Shown piece by piece: positions 20,545-32,761 of a DNA stretch of 64,000 nucleotides. The notes beneath the pieces were generated by a model. The model made no database searches. It was not told the origin of the DNA and worked only from the letters and a program-made list of their open reading frames with translations. Positions within the stretch are counted from its first letter, which is position 1, and each line of letters begins with the position of its first letter. Made by a program: the position numbers and the translations under genes. This DNA is from Macrostomum hystrix (taxonomy: Eukaryota > Platyhelminthes > Macrostomidae), in NCBI GenBank assembly GCA_950097015.1, contig CATNEN010000015.1, positions 658,501 to 722,500 on the forward strand, given 5' to 3'.

Positions 20545-23193
20545 CTACTCCTTGCGGCACGAGTTTCCCACTGGGACTAGCAGGCGAATGACTACCAGGC
20601 CCTGCGCGCCCGCGTTGCCGCCGATGCTGCCGCTGCAGGCGCTGCCTGAGCAGAAGGAGCCACCACCGCCACCCGGCGGACCAGTTGAGTAGCCGGTGCC
20701 GCCTCCGCTGTAGCCCCCACCGGCTCCGGCAGCTCCCCACACATGATAAAAAACTCCTCCACCGCCGCCTCCACCGAATCCGCCTGCGCCAGTGTTCATG
20801 CCACCGGCGACGCCGCCGACCCAGCCCTCGGTCCGACTTCCGCCTCCCTCGCCATCGTCCGGACCCCGCCTCGGGTTGACGGGCTTGCCCAGCCAGCCAG
20901 CGCCACAGCCGCCGTGGTTGTGAGTGGTGGGCATTGCACTGGGGTTGTTGAAACCTGGTTGTCCATCGATACCTCCGTAGCTTATTGCGTCTCCGTACGG
21001 GCGTGTGTCCGTGCCATTCGTTCCAGCTTCGCCCGGGAGCCCTGAAATTTGCGATTCGATTTATATTCTCAATCGGAAGAAACAGTTTCTAAACTAGAAA
21101 TCATCCACGCGGTCATTGGCAGAGAGGTTAACGCGTTTCCCTCTCGCACCAAGGCCCCTGAGCTCGATTCCGCGGCGAGGCCGCATTAAATATGGAGGCA
21201 ACCGTGGAGATAAAGCTTGGGGGCTTGTCGCCCTTGAGGGCCTACCTCGAAGGCACAGTGAAGTGTACGCTTCCTGACGGTATGCCTGCGTACAGTATCG
21301 GTGTACATGTGTGCTCAGGAGTCAGCGAAATGGGGAGAATTGCCTCCTCGCTGGCTGCGGGTCTATAGTGTCACCAAATAATGTACCATTGCCCTCAGCC
21401 CTCCTACAAACATTTTATTGATATTATTATTAGCAACCATCCCGCCTTCGCACCAGTTTCTGAGTATGTTCCAGCACCTCCTCCCCCAGCTACAATCAGG
21501 AGCCGATTGTTGGTATTGAGGTACACGAAGCTGCCCCCGCCGCCACCTCCTCCAGAATGTTGCAAGTTTGGCGGGCCGCCTGCCTGACCAACTACGACAG
21601 TCAGTTGGGTGCCGGCCGTCAGGTTGAAGGCCCCGGACATGTACGCGCCGTTTCCACCGGACATGCCTGAGAAGGCGTTGCTGCCACCCCTGGCGCCTGC
21701 GACTTCGATCCGATAGCAGCCGGTCGAGGGAATCGTCACCGACTGGATTGAACCATTTCTGCCCGTGCTGCTGTCTGAGGGGTAAGAAATTTAATTCGTG
21801 TCTCGGTACGCCCTTGAAACTTGTACATCTGGGGCCGGCAACCTTGTGCTGCGGGCCAGTTTCGGCCCTTACAAAGCTCCTATCCGGCCCAGGACCCATT
21901 TAAACAGATACTCTACTCTGTCTGATCTCACCCCTGTCTCACTTCACTCGAGTCTCATCTCTCTCTGTCTCACCTCACTCCTGTCTCATCTCCTCTGTTT
22001 GACGCCCCTTTCTCAGCTCATCTTTCTCTGTCTCACCTCACTTTTTTCGCTTCTCCCCTTGTGTCACCTCACTCCTGTCTCATCTTCCTCTGTCTCACCT
22101 CACTCCTGTCTCATCTCCCTCTGTCTCACCTCACTCCTGTCTCATCTCCCTCTGTCTCACCTCACTCCAGTCTCACCTCACTCCAGTCTCATCTCCCTCT
22201 GTCTCACCTCACTCCAGTCTCATCTCCCTCTGTCTCACCTCCCTCTGTCTCACCTCACTCCAGTCTCATCTCCCTGTCTCACCTCATGATCCAGTCTCAT
22301 CTCCCTGTCTCACCTCACTCCAGTCTCATCTCCCTCTGTCTCACCTCACTCCAGTCTCATCTCCCTCTGTCTCACCTCACTCCTGTCTCATCTCCCTCTG
22401 TCTCACCTCACTCCTGTCTCATCTCCCTCTGTCTCACCTCACTCCTGTCTCATCTCCCTGTCTCACGTCACTCCTGTCTCATCTTCCTCTGTCTCACCTC
22501 ACTCCTGTCTTATCTCCCCTGTTTCTTATTCCACAGCCAATGCGGCCCGCTTTAGTCCTCGAAATTCGCTTTTTGACCCGCGTGGTAAGAGCGTATATAG
22601 GTTGCCGACCTGAGATGCAATAATAGTTGATGTTATCATAATAGCTCACTTCTTATCTCAATAGTTATATTAAGCATTCTCATCACGAGCAGCTCCGTAA
22701 AGTTCTCAGCCGCCCACAGTCTGGCGTCTGGCTCTGAGCCCAGCAGTCTCTGCACGTGCGTCCCGGCGGGCCCAGGCCCTCTGGATGCGTCGTTAACCAT
22801 CAGCATCTGACATTGTTGCGAGCTTGGAATGAGCGAGACCAGCAGGCAGCCCCTACTCAGGCACTCTGTCTGGCACGTCTGTCCGGCTGTCACGCCCATC
22901 ACGTTGACGATTTCGCTACTCGAGGCATTACTCAGTAGAAAAGGCCCGGAGATTGTGTAGAAACGGCCAACAGATATTGTCTGCGAGACAGCCCCTGAAA
23001 TAAAATCATAGCTCGTAAAAAATAAATCATCATCATTGCAGACAATATAAGCATTCTTTTAACATCGAAACATAAAGAAACGAAAATGAAGTGCGAAGGA
23101 TGTGACTAAAAGGCGCATTCAGCTTGTTTTCTTACCTTGAGCAGTCTCTACGAAAAGAACAAGAAACGCGATGCTATTAAGCCAGTAAAGCAT
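20545..23193 (-). CDS. secreted PAN-like plus ALK/LTK-type glycine-rich protein
   Basis: Four exons on the minus strand: 23193-23136, 22994-22650, 21774-21454 and 21041-20545. All three introns are phase 1 and the sum is 1,221 nt, giving 406 residues plus stop. Exon 1 is a signal peptide (MLYWLNSIAFLVLFVETAQ). Exon 2 has a Cys-rich PAN/Apple-like module (CQTECLSRGCLL, CQMLMVND). Exons 3-4 form a glycine-rich domain of the kind found in ALK/LTK ectodomains: GCYRIEVAGARGG, LTVVVGQAGG, LLIVAGGGGAG, then long Gly runs and GNAGAQGLVVIRL. There is no transmembrane segment or kinase, so the product should be secreted. Uniform phase-1 introns fit shuffled extracellular modules. Intron 2 holds a minisatellite and intron 3 is mostly a SINE2. 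The role is unknown; a matrix, mucus or receptor-decoy function is speculation. Confidence 0.8.
21105..21435 (+). mobile_element. SINE2 copy filling an intron
   Basis: The head TTGGCAGAGAGGTTAACGCG, then CCTCTCGCACCAAGGCCCCTG and GAGCTCGATTCC, forms tRNA-like A and B boxes. The body TGTGCTCAGGAGTCAGCGAA and the 3' end GCCCTCAGCCCTCC with an ATT-rich tail match the complete copy at 54389-54753. It lies antisense in intron 3 of the PAN/Gly-rich gene and makes up most of that 412-bp intron. Confidence 0.85.
21930..22525. repeat. 31-bp CT-rich minisatellite in an intron
   Basis: Tandem units of about 31 bp (CTCACCTCACTCCAGTCTCA then TCTCCCTCTGT), with some short units and a CCTG variant. The array lies in intron 2 of the PAN/Gly-rich gene. 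On the sense (minus) strand it is purine-rich, GAGACAGAGGGAGATGAGA-like. Confidence 0.95.
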
Positions 23194-26014
23194 TTGAATT
23201 GCATCAGTAGCACAAGAGAAGTCAAGGAGAGTGATAAGCTCATCCGCATGTTTATGTAGCTTTCCACAGCGCCCGTTTACAAACCAATAGAAATGAAATG
23301 TCTCTGCTGGTTGCCTTAGAAACGATTCTAGACCTGCATCTGCACCCTTCTTCTCCTCAGACCTATTAGAAGTGTTTTGCAGCGAGAATCGCGAGCAGCT
23401 GTCTCGCTATGTAAAAGATGCCGACTGCAGGCAGGTGAAAAAGCATATACGAGTTAAGTGATGTATTTACGAAGTAAAGTAAAGTAAGTGTACAGTATTG
23501 TGTTTCTTCAGCTCCAGTTTTAGCTTGTTCAGCCTGAATACATAAAAAAAACAATATACGTTTTTTAGCCAACGCACATGCTGCAGATGAGTCTGCAGAT
23601 GAGTCAATTTAAACATTGTACAAATATTAGCGAAATATGCACATATATTATAAGAATTAATTTACTGAACTACTTTCGTAGAACAATTAATTGTTTATAG
23701 CGATAATTTAAACGTGAGAAAAAGTACAACTTTCAACTGTGCTCAGCTGTAGAGAGCAATCCCCGGCACGTCCTTAATAAATTATAATCACTGTCATTCA
23801 AATAAAATATTATATCTATAAAGTGTATCCATAGTTTAGTTTTAAATTTTGCAGCAATGTTAATACCTATCTGTTCCTCTTTGCTTACAGTTTGAACTTT
23901 GTAATCAGGAGTGGAGTGTTACAAAAAGAAGCACATGAATATAGATTTTTTATAGTTTTGTATGGTTTCCCATCTCCTATGTGTTGTAGGCCTAACTTCT
24001 TAATAAATTCTTAAACCTAATAATGCAACCAAATTTGTTGTAGGGTAATGTATCATCAACCAAACAAGAATGTGTATTTTTTTAACTTCAAACCTAAGCT
24101 AGGCCTACAGATATTCTATTTAAGATATGGTGATAAATCAAAAGCCAAGTTAAAGAAAACAGTTACATCTTTCTAAAAGGTATCAGCTTTTGCTATTTTA
24201 TCAAATAGAAAAAAGTTATTCCTGCTTTTTATCTAAAACTGAACAATAATTTTCATGTATCTTCAAACCAAACAGAGAATTTGATGTTTGGTTTTAAAAT
24301 TTGAGTGAGTGGTTTAATCTTATTTTAAGGAGTGAACTATCATGAATTATGTAATTTGAAAGCATTTTTAATGCTCTATAAATAGGCCTAACTACATTTA
24401 TGGTCATTTAATTGGCAAGCAACCACATACAATCTTCGTCTAAAGTACATACTAAAAAAATTTTGTTAAAAAGTATGCTTTTGCAATAAAAATTTCTATT
24501 GAAACATCAATATCTTTCTTTCCTCTTAATGCTTCATTGCACATCATGCCTCAGCTTGTAGATAATTTCTTCAACTTTCAAATTAGTTGTTCTGTGAAAC
24601 ACAATAGCTTGTTTTTGTCTTGCACAAGACCAAGGAAGAAGTCAAAGTTCTTGTTTGGTTTTGAAGATACACTGATCGGTTGATGATACATTACCCTAGG
24701 GCTATTTTCTAATATTTAAAATACCACTGCTGTTAGGCCTACCAAAGTTGTTACAGGGCTGTTCTAAATAATTCAAACATTGTCTTATAGCAAACTTATA
24801 AATGTCATTAGGCCTAATTATTCACATAATGTACTTTTTATTTCAAATTACAATTGGTAGGCCTAGCATTATGTATTTAATCTGATGGCATTTGTTATTT
24901 TTCCAGTTAACAGGACAAATAGCTGTACTTGATTATTCATCCAGTTGATTATTTTATCTTGCAAATGATAGAGGTTCTCGTGGTAGCATTACAACCCCTT
25001 CTAACTTAGGTAATCACTAAAGAGGAAAGCCTATTGAGGAGTTGAAATTGTGGTCCTTGCTGTTGATCTGGGTATCGTCCTTCGCTGGTGACCCAGTTGA
25101 CTTTGTAGAAGTATTTGAATGAGTCGCTACAACTTCACTCTTCAAAGGAACTTAGGTTACTCTTTAGTTGGATAAAAATACAAATCAAACAGACATTAGT
25201 TAGATATAAACAATTTGGCTTAAAGGGAAGATCTCTTCCGACATGCATAGTTTTGTGCCTTCCTTCTAATGTAGACATTTGGTATGAAATCTAAAATTAG
25301 GCCTAACAATAAAATCACTAACCGGACGAATAACAACTGCCTAATATGATAGCCTTATATTTTCAAAATGGCTGATGTTTATCCTTTCTATAACTTTACT
25401 GTATTCATACATGCGCAACACCCAGCTGAACCGGCCAGGTGAAACGAGGGCCAAGCAAGGTAAGTCGCAAAAACCAATCAACCAAGCACAAAAAAATCAA
25501 AAGGGGACCAAGGGACAAAAAAGGAAAGCGTGAAGAAAAGGAAAAAAGAGAGCAAATGAGAGCAAACTTAGTCATAAATAGAGCAATGAAATGAACTAAG
25601 TCACAAATGAGAGCAAACTAAGTTGTACATAGAGCAAAAACTAAGTTGCATGGCCAGCTAAGATTTGGGAGGTTGCACATGTATGACTGTATTATTTATG
25701 TAAGTACTCTTTATCAGTCTTTATCCATCTTTATCAATCTTCAATTATTCTTCAATCAATCTTCAGTTCAGTCTTCAGTCCATCTTGGGCTTTACCAGTG
25801 GATCTAGGGTTACAGCTGTCCTTTCACTCTCTTCAAGGTCTCTTCAAATAACTTTAGGACAAACACAAGTTTCAATATTCAAGCTTTCTTATTCTCAACG
25901 CAGCAAAAATTGTACTTTAGTTTCCTGCCTTCTCTGACTTGTGTATTTGTACCTATTTTTCACTTCCCTTCTTCACTACATTAAAACTGTTGTATTTTTG
26001 GTACATCAGTGGAT
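23194..26014. other. AT-rich intergenic region, no gene recognised
   Basis: A 2.8-kb AT-rich stretch without a supportable frame. The palindrome AGGCCT, often as TAGGCCTA, recurs near 23987, 24104, 24388, 24735, 24810, 24860 and 25300. Two related phrases at 24030-24060 and 24650-24695 (GATACATTACCCTA and its complement, with TCATCAACC) suggest an old inverted-repeat element between them. Confidence 0.45.
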
Positions 26015-26705
26015 CCATAGTCAGGAAGGTGGCAGAGTGTAGCGCCGGAACACATTTTTGCCTCTCCCAAAATTGTGCCCCGTGTGCTGGCACAAAAACC
26101 CTTGTGTGCACTGTGCGCCAGCTCATAAACCCTGGTGTGCGCCATTGTGTGCCTGTCACTACCTCCTTGTGACAATAAAATACCTTTTTATAACATAGTA
26201 ACAATTTTTGTGCGACATAATATTCTCACTAAGCCCTACCCCTATATAAATTATGAGAAATTGCAATCGTTAAACAGAAACCAAAAATAGAATTAAATAA
26301 AAATTAGATTTTAATTTTGATTTTTAAATCAAAATAAACACAAAAACTAAGCTAATGGCAAAAAGAAATGTAAAAGAAAAGAGAAAATGCAATTGTTTAT
26401 TTTATTTTACTGCATTTTTTGCAAGAATGCAATGTCACACTAGATAGAACAGTGAATAGTGTAATGTAATGAGTAAAGACTTTAATAATTTCATGGTAAA
26501 CCATGAAATACCAGGTGCTGATGGCGGCACCCACTGCCATGCCCCAGTGTCCTCCTATGTGTGCCCACTGTGTGCTGCTGTGTGCTGTTGTGCCCCGCTG
26601 TGTACCAATTGTGCACTGCTGTGCACTGTTGTGCATTGATATGTGCGAAAAAAATTGTGTGTGCGCCAGAATTTTCTGACCAAACTGCCACCTTCCTGAC
26701 TATGG
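26015..26705. mobile_element. non-autonomous inverted-repeat element
   Basis: The 21-bp sequence beginning CCATAGTCAGGAAGGTGGCA at 26015-26035 occurs as a perfect inverted copy at 26685-26705. The interior is rich in GTGTGC/GTGCCC runs on both flanks, so partial inverted similarity extends inward. No coding capacity. The TIR and length (691 bp) suggest a MITE. No clear target-site duplication was found, so the exact ends are uncertain. Confidence 0.6.
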
Positions 26706-27154
26706 CAGTAGATAAAAACAAAATTTGGTGCATTATAACAAAAGGAGTGCATTAAAACAAAAAATATATTTCTAAGAAAATGAACAAAGCCCCATCTCAT
26801 GCTTTTAAAGAAGATGTTTACTATGAATACTTGGGGACAGATAAACTGTCCACAGGTGTGGCCTCATTTTTCAGGCTAAAAACTGGACTAGCTAGGTGTA
26901 GCATAGGCCTGGTTGACTTGTTATAATTGATGAAGACCTAAGCCTGGCTAATGGCTATGCTGTAGAGTGTAGTAGGCATAGGCTAATCAGTTTTATTAAT
27001 TTTATTAATTCTGTTGTTTTTTGCTAATATATCTTCATGTGACATTGCCAAATAAATTATGCCTATTTGATATTTTTGTTTTTTTAAGTTCAAAATAATT
27101 TTATATGTTAGGCAAGAACTTCTATAGAAATATGTACAATAACTAATAACTAAT
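26706..27154. other. intergenic, nothing recognised
   Basis: An AT-rich stretch between the inverted-repeat element and the 42-bp satellite. No gene is seen. Confidence 0.4.
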
Positions 27155-27820
27155 GATAGGTGTGGTGTCCTACCAGTACATGGACTGAACAGCTAGGATA
27201 GGTGTGGTGTCCTACCAGTACATGGACTGAACAGCAAGGATAGGTGTGGTGTCCTACCAGTACATGGACTGAACAGCAAGGATAGGTGTGGTGTCCAACA
27301 AGTACATGGACTGAACAGCAAGGATAGGTGTGGTGTCCTACCAGTACATGGACTGAACAGCAAGGATAGGTGTGGTGTCCTACCAGTACATGGACTGAAC
27401 AGCAAGGATAGGTGTGGTGTCCTACCAGTACATGGACTGAACAGCTAGGATAGGTGTGGTGTCCTACCAGTACATGGACTGAACAGCAAGGATAGGTGTG
27501 GTGTCCTACCAGTACATGGACTGAACAGCAAGGATAGGTGTGGTGTCCAACAAGTACATGGACTGAACAGCAAGGATAGGTGTGGTGTCCTACCAGTACA
27601 TGGACTGAACAGCAAGGATAGGTGTGGTGTCCTACCAGTACATGGACTGAACAGCAAGGATAGGTGTGGTGTCCTACCAGTACATGGACTGAACAGCAAG
27701 GATAGGTGTGGTGTCCAACAAGTACATGGACTGAACAGCAGTACGCAGCCTTCCAATGGACCTGTGCTATCAGCTGCACATCTGGCCTGATTAAGCATTA
27801 TGTAAATATTTAATAATATT
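27155..27820 (+). repeat. 42-bp satellite derived from the 3' half of SINE1
   Basis: About 14 copies of a 42-bp unit (AGGATAGGTGTGGTGTCCTA, then CCAGTACATGGACTGAACAG, CA). The last copy runs into GTACGCAGCCTTC, then GCTGCACATCTGGCC and an AT tail to about 27820. SINE1 at 4873-5025 has the same order once: AGGTGGGTGTGGCGTCC, CCAGTCCATGGACTGAACAG, CTGTACGCAGCCTTC, GGCTGCACATCTGACC, AT tail. The satellite is thus an expansion of an internal SINE1 segment with the SINE 3' end still attached. The variants GCTAGG and CCAACAAG recur every six units, so a 252-bp higher-order repeat is present. Confidence 0.92.
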
Positions 27821-28350
27821 AATTGCAAATGTCCATATCCGTTACTTCCTAAAGCTGTATCTGTAGCTGCAGTAAAAATCTAACTATTTTATCGAGTGCA
27901 AAATATAGACAAGGAATGTTTCTTTCCTAATGAAGAACCAAGGACCAAGGCATGTATAAACATTTAAGACAGATAGGTAATTAAAAGTCACTGATTCTAA
28001 TAGATTAAGCAGACTAACTTGCAAGGAAAATGACATTAATATAAAGATTGCTGAGGCTGTAGACTAGTGACTAAAGTTAGTACATAATAATATAATAAAC
28101 GATGGCTTCAGGTTTAATCTTTGCACTACTTTCAGTACTACTGTAAACATTTTTTGCATTGAATTGATAATTCAGTTCGCAACCAATCAGCTCTTACCCA
28201 GCCTGCACAGGCCAGACTCCTATGTAGATTTTAAAACTGACCGCCTCTGCCTTTCAAATACCGCAGCGATCGCTCCGGTAAGGGACTCACTCTAATACAC
28301 AGCTAAGCGACAGCAACTCAACCAGTCAGCCAGGACGCATCGCCGCTGAA
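27821..28350. other. 5' flank of the PKA regulatory subunit gene
   Basis: AT-rich to about 28180, then it becomes GC-richer toward the start codon. No unambiguous core promoter motif was identified and no other gene is seen. Confidence 0.4.
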
Positions 28351-30295
28351 ATGTCGTTCACCGTGCCAGAAGGACTAACGGAGCTGCTGCAGGACTTCAC
28401 AGTTGCCGTGCTGCGCGCCCAGCCGCCCAGCCTCATCCCCTTCGCCGCGGCCTACTTTCAGCGGCTGGAGCGCGGCGAGACCGCCGCCGGGCCATCCGCC
28501 GCTGCCGCCGACGCGGCTGACCAGCAGCGCAGCCTGCGCCGCGAGGACTCAGGAGCCGAGGTCGACGACGATGACGACCTGGCCGCCCTGCCGGACACCG
28601 CCGCAGCTGCTCGCATCTGCGGCGCCTGCACCCGGCGTCGGGTGAGCGTCGCTGCGCCGTCCTTCGACCCGGAGAAGCACGAGGCCACCTACCAGCGCCG
28701 GGTGGTGCCCAAAACCGACGAGCAGCGCCGCCGCCTGATGGAGGCCGTCAAGCACATCCTGCTGTTCCGCAGCCTGGATCGCGTTGGCCTCGGTCACGTG
28801 ATCGACGCCATGGAGGAGAAGCCGGTGGCCGCCGGTGACGTCGTCATCGAGCAGGACGGCGAGGGAGACAACTTCTACGTGATCGAGCGGGGCATCTTCG
28901 AGGCGTTCGTACGCGACAAGGCCACGTCTGAGAGCCGGCATGTACTCACGTACAATCATGAGGGCTCATTTGGCGAGTTGGCGCTCATGTACTACTGCCC
29001 CAGGGCTGCCACCGTCATCGCCAAGACTGACGGCGTGCTCTGGTCCTTGGACATGGAGACCTTCCAGCAGAAGGTTGGTCTCGTTTTTTGTGAGGAGAGC
29101 ATTGTGTGCCCCAGTATAGTCCACCGAAGCATTGGGGCCATTTTATCTCGATGCACTTTTAATTAGGGTTTCCTTTCCATTCCTGCCAAAGTTGCTGGCC
29201 CGTAGCTTAATTGCATGGCAACCGTGGCGGCCTTCCTAGTCGGCACTGTATCACTGTTCTATCTTAGTATTTAGTGCCTGAGCCAAGCCTGGCTGAGTTG
29301 CTTGAAGCTTGAGTTTCTTTGAATAGAACTTTACTGCTGACTTGGCGCTAGTGGCTTTCCCCAGCCCACGCCTCAATTAGGAGCTCCATTGTTGGTTGAT
29401 GCACTGCCGTTGCATTGCCTGCTCAGCCTCTCTGTCCCGACCACCTCCTCCCAGGTGCTGATGGCGGCATTCAAGCACCGCAAGAAGTACGAGTCCTTCC
29501 TGGCATCTGTAAACCTACTGGCCGAGCTCACCCAGTACGAGCGCCAGAACGTGGCCGACGCCCTGAAGGAGCGCGAATACTCTGACGGCGAACCCATCCT
29601 GCACCAGGGCGAGATCGGCAACGAGATGTTCTTCGTGGAGGAGGGCGAGGTCAAGGTCATGCGGCGCAACTCGGAGAATGGCCTGGAAATGCAGGTGAGC
29701 TGGCATGGTTTTGAGTCGGTGCTTCCCCAGTTAGTCATTCTGGATCTTCCGAGGTACTTATGATATTTCATTTTCAGTTAGGATATTTCATTTTCAGTTG
29801 GGATAATTTCGTATTCAATTGGGATATTTCATAGTCAGTTAGGATATTTCATTCTCAGTTCGGATATTTCATACTCGGTTGGGATATGTCATACTCGGTT
29901 GGGATATTTCATATTCAGTTGGGATATTTCATATTCAGTTGGGATATTTCATATTCAGTTGGGATATTTCATATTCAGTTGGGATATTTCAAAGCCAGTG
30001 AGGATTTGCAGGTGAATTAAATTTTCCCACCCCTACCCTCATGTCGCAGGTGAACCAGCTGGCCAAGGGTGATTACTTCGGCGAGTTGGCGTTGATCACG
30101 AAGGAGCCCCGGGCCGCCAGTTGCTACGCGGTCGGCCACACGAAGGTGTGCGTCCTGCACGTGTCGGACTTTGAACGCCTGCTGGGACCCTGCGTTGACG
30201 TGATGCAGCGCAACATTGACACCTACAAGAAGCAGCTCAGCGACATCTTCGGCGACGAGGTTGGCAAAGCCGCCCTGGCCAGGTTGGCCGTCTGA
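28351..30295 (+). CDS. PRKAR2-like: cAMP-dependent protein kinase type II regulatory subunit
   Basis: Three exons: 28351-29073, 29455-29694 and 30050-30295. All junctions are phase 0, giving 402 residues, the usual RII length. Residues 1-40 form the dimerisation/docking domain ([18 protein letters not shown], then [10 protein letters not shown]), which binds AKAPs. The inhibitor site is RRRVSVAA near residue 98. A serine at the P site marks type II, a substrate rather than a pseudosubstrate. Cyclic-nucleotide domain A has [10 protein letters not shown] and the phosphate-binding cassette [14 protein letters not shown]. Domain B has [14 protein letters not shown] and [14 protein letters not shown]. 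Both cassettes keep the Glu and Arg that bind cAMP. The protein holds the PKA catalytic subunit inactive until cAMP binds. Intron 2 carries a 20-bp minisatellite. AATAAA at 30445. Confidence 0.95.
29765..29998. repeat. 20-bp minisatellite in PKA-R intron 2
   Basis: About 11 units of TTGGGATATTTCATATTCAG with drift at the left edge (AGGATATTTCATTTTCAGT). It occupies most of the 355-bp intron between exons 2 and 3. Confidence 0.93.
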
Positions 30296-30444
30296 ACTCG
30301 GCGTCACGTGACTGCTCACACTGAACAATGGGATCTGAGCTGGGAGGGCTGGATAGTATGGAGTCCGTAGCCTAGTTTCACCCGGAGCAGCGGTTCTCTC
30401 CCTCAGCGAACGGGGTATGTTTAGGCAAACAAATTATTAGTCCA

Positions 30445-30450
30445 AATAAA
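30445..30450 (+). terminator. polyadenylation signal AATAAA
   Basis: About 150 nt after the TGA of the PKA regulatory subunit gene. Confidence 0.6.
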
Positions 30451-32761
30451 ATCTAGAAATCCAATCGCTGTTTGTCTATATTAACTGTCGATTTCCTAGT
30501 TATTTGTCTCGTGGGAGAATCGGAGCAATGCCCCTGGTCTAGTTCTCTCTCTCGTGGAGGTTTTTTTTCTCATTTTGGGAGAAATTTCCCACTCACCGGC
30601 GCCAGCGCATCCGCAGTGCGACTCGGTCACTCCAGCCAGACAACCCGTGCCCGTGTCCCAACACTGCAGCCGTCTGTTATAACAATAGCTTTTTCTAATA
30701 TGCGTGTGTGCGTTTCTCATTCTAATAAGCCGGCCGTGTTCGCTACTGACACAGTAAAACAAAATGCTTATGTTTACCACATTTTTGCTTCATTTTTTAC
30801 AATTTTACTGTCGCAACAGATTTTGCTAGCCGTTGAGATCTGACCGTGCGTGTGTTTTGCCTCCGTTGTAGAGAACAGATTTGTCCTCAAAGCACCCTGT
30901 TCCCTGTTTGTTGTTCTCAAAATCACTCCACCCGCGTACAACATATGGTTATAACCAATTCAGATCATTTTATCTCTACATGCTAGGCGTCTGAGTGTGT
31001 TTAAACTCGTCACCTGTTTCTGTGTAAACTCAGTGTCTCAGATGGTTTAAAACTGTTGCTGAACGCTTCTAGTTGGGCGCTAATTCGGACTTGTTATTCA
31101 GTTCCTTATTTGACATGGGTTTCTTACAGTACAAGACATTATAGGTTTACTTTGGCTATAGGTTATTCAGTATCAGTTCTGAGTTAACGAGTCATCTGTG
31201 AGTTGGTTCTCGTAGTTGAGCCCATCGATTCGAGTGCTGTTGCCTGATTGACACGAGTGAAGGAGATAAGCAGGGGGATGGACTTCATGCTTGTACAGTA
31301 ATAGGCAAATGTAGATTCGCTAGTCCGAATCCATAGACCGCACAGCATACTCACGCAGCGACTCAAAGTATGGACAGTGTTTGCGGTCGAGTTTCAGTGG
31401 GATGATCCGTTACATGCGGTCAATTAGCCCTTAGCTAGTCGCTGCTGCAGCAACATGCATAAGCATTAGTTTTGCTTAGAATTTCAAATCCCGGGCTATC
31501 ATTTTCCCGCTGCAAGTGAATAGGCTGAGATCCCATCTCAACCTGCAGCTCTCTCTGAGCTCCTCTGGGCTCGCTTCGGTCTGTAATTACACGCCAAGGC
31601 CCGAATTAGAAGGCTGAGCACACGCACAGGGAGCTGCTGCTGCTGCTGCTCTTCTATGGAGGGGGTGGACTGACAAGTAATTATCTTCCACAGGGATCTC
31701 GCCTTTCCTTGACTTCCTTTTGTGATTCCGGCAATGTCAGGCGTAGGGGGGGTTGAGGATGAAGGACCTTTCGTGACCTGCTCAAATATTGCTCAAAGCA
31801 GCTGAGCAGATGCAAAATTAGCTGCTCAAATCCCTGGCGCCCATAGTAGAATCCATGGCGTGCTGAAGATGACAGAACTCACAGCTCACAAGGCCTCATA
31901 TAATTTAATTGTTAATTTCCTCTTTTTTCACTTACAAGCTCTACTTCATTCCCTCACATGTTGCCAAATTATTTAGTGTTGAGAAGATGCCCAGCTTTTT
32001 TCTGCTCAAAGTCTGCCCTGTTTTTACATAAGCTTCGTTTAGCTATGTTTGCTTGTTTTCGCTAGCGATCCAAATCACTCCAGCAGACCGCCCACTGGTG
32101 CACAAGCGTTGCCCATCTGATGCCGTTCTCACGATCTCAATTTTTGCGTTTTTCGTCACATTTTTATAGAGATTTTCAGTTTTTCTTTTTTGTCAGTCGA
32201 GTTTTGTCTTTGACCCTGCTTGCTTTATCCTCTCACAGCTTTCTGTTACGCCTTTTTGCCTCCGTTTAGTAACAGTTTGTAGCTAATTTTGAGTGACATT
32301 CACTTTTTGTCCTTACTTCCCTTCATCGGCAGTTTACTGTTTGAGTCTGCAGCAAGCAGGCAGGTGAGTGCAGTTCTCGCGCTGTGATAAGGCCCATTGC
32401 TGTAACTGGTGAACACGGATATCAAATATATACTAGAGCCTCACTGGCCATATGCATATGTGTTTGTGTGCGCTATCGACCTGTAACCAAACTGCATATA
32501 CAGTGCATATTCAGCCTCTGCTAAGCCTTTGCTATTTGCTTATACCTGGCATCTAAGCAGCGCCTATCGCCCTAACAACTGTGAGGCTATTAATAATGCA
32601 GGCTAGCTGGGCTGCCAAGTTCCGCGCAAACATTTATCTCTGGGTCGCTGGCTCAGACGATAAGCGCAGAGCTGCCTGAATGCAGCCAGTTTGCATATGA
32701 CTTGATTCGTGTCTTGATTGGTATCTCCCATTAACCATAGAGTTTAGCACATGTTCTAGAA
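30451..32761. other. intergenic, no gene recognised
   Basis: 2.3 kb without a frame I can support on either strand. A short CTG run lies near 31635. The DNA abuts the left end of the Tc1/mariner element. Confidence 0.45.

Noticed and set aside
27150..27828. Minus-strand 209- and 127-codon frames
   Set aside because: They translate the 42-bp SINE-derived satellite.
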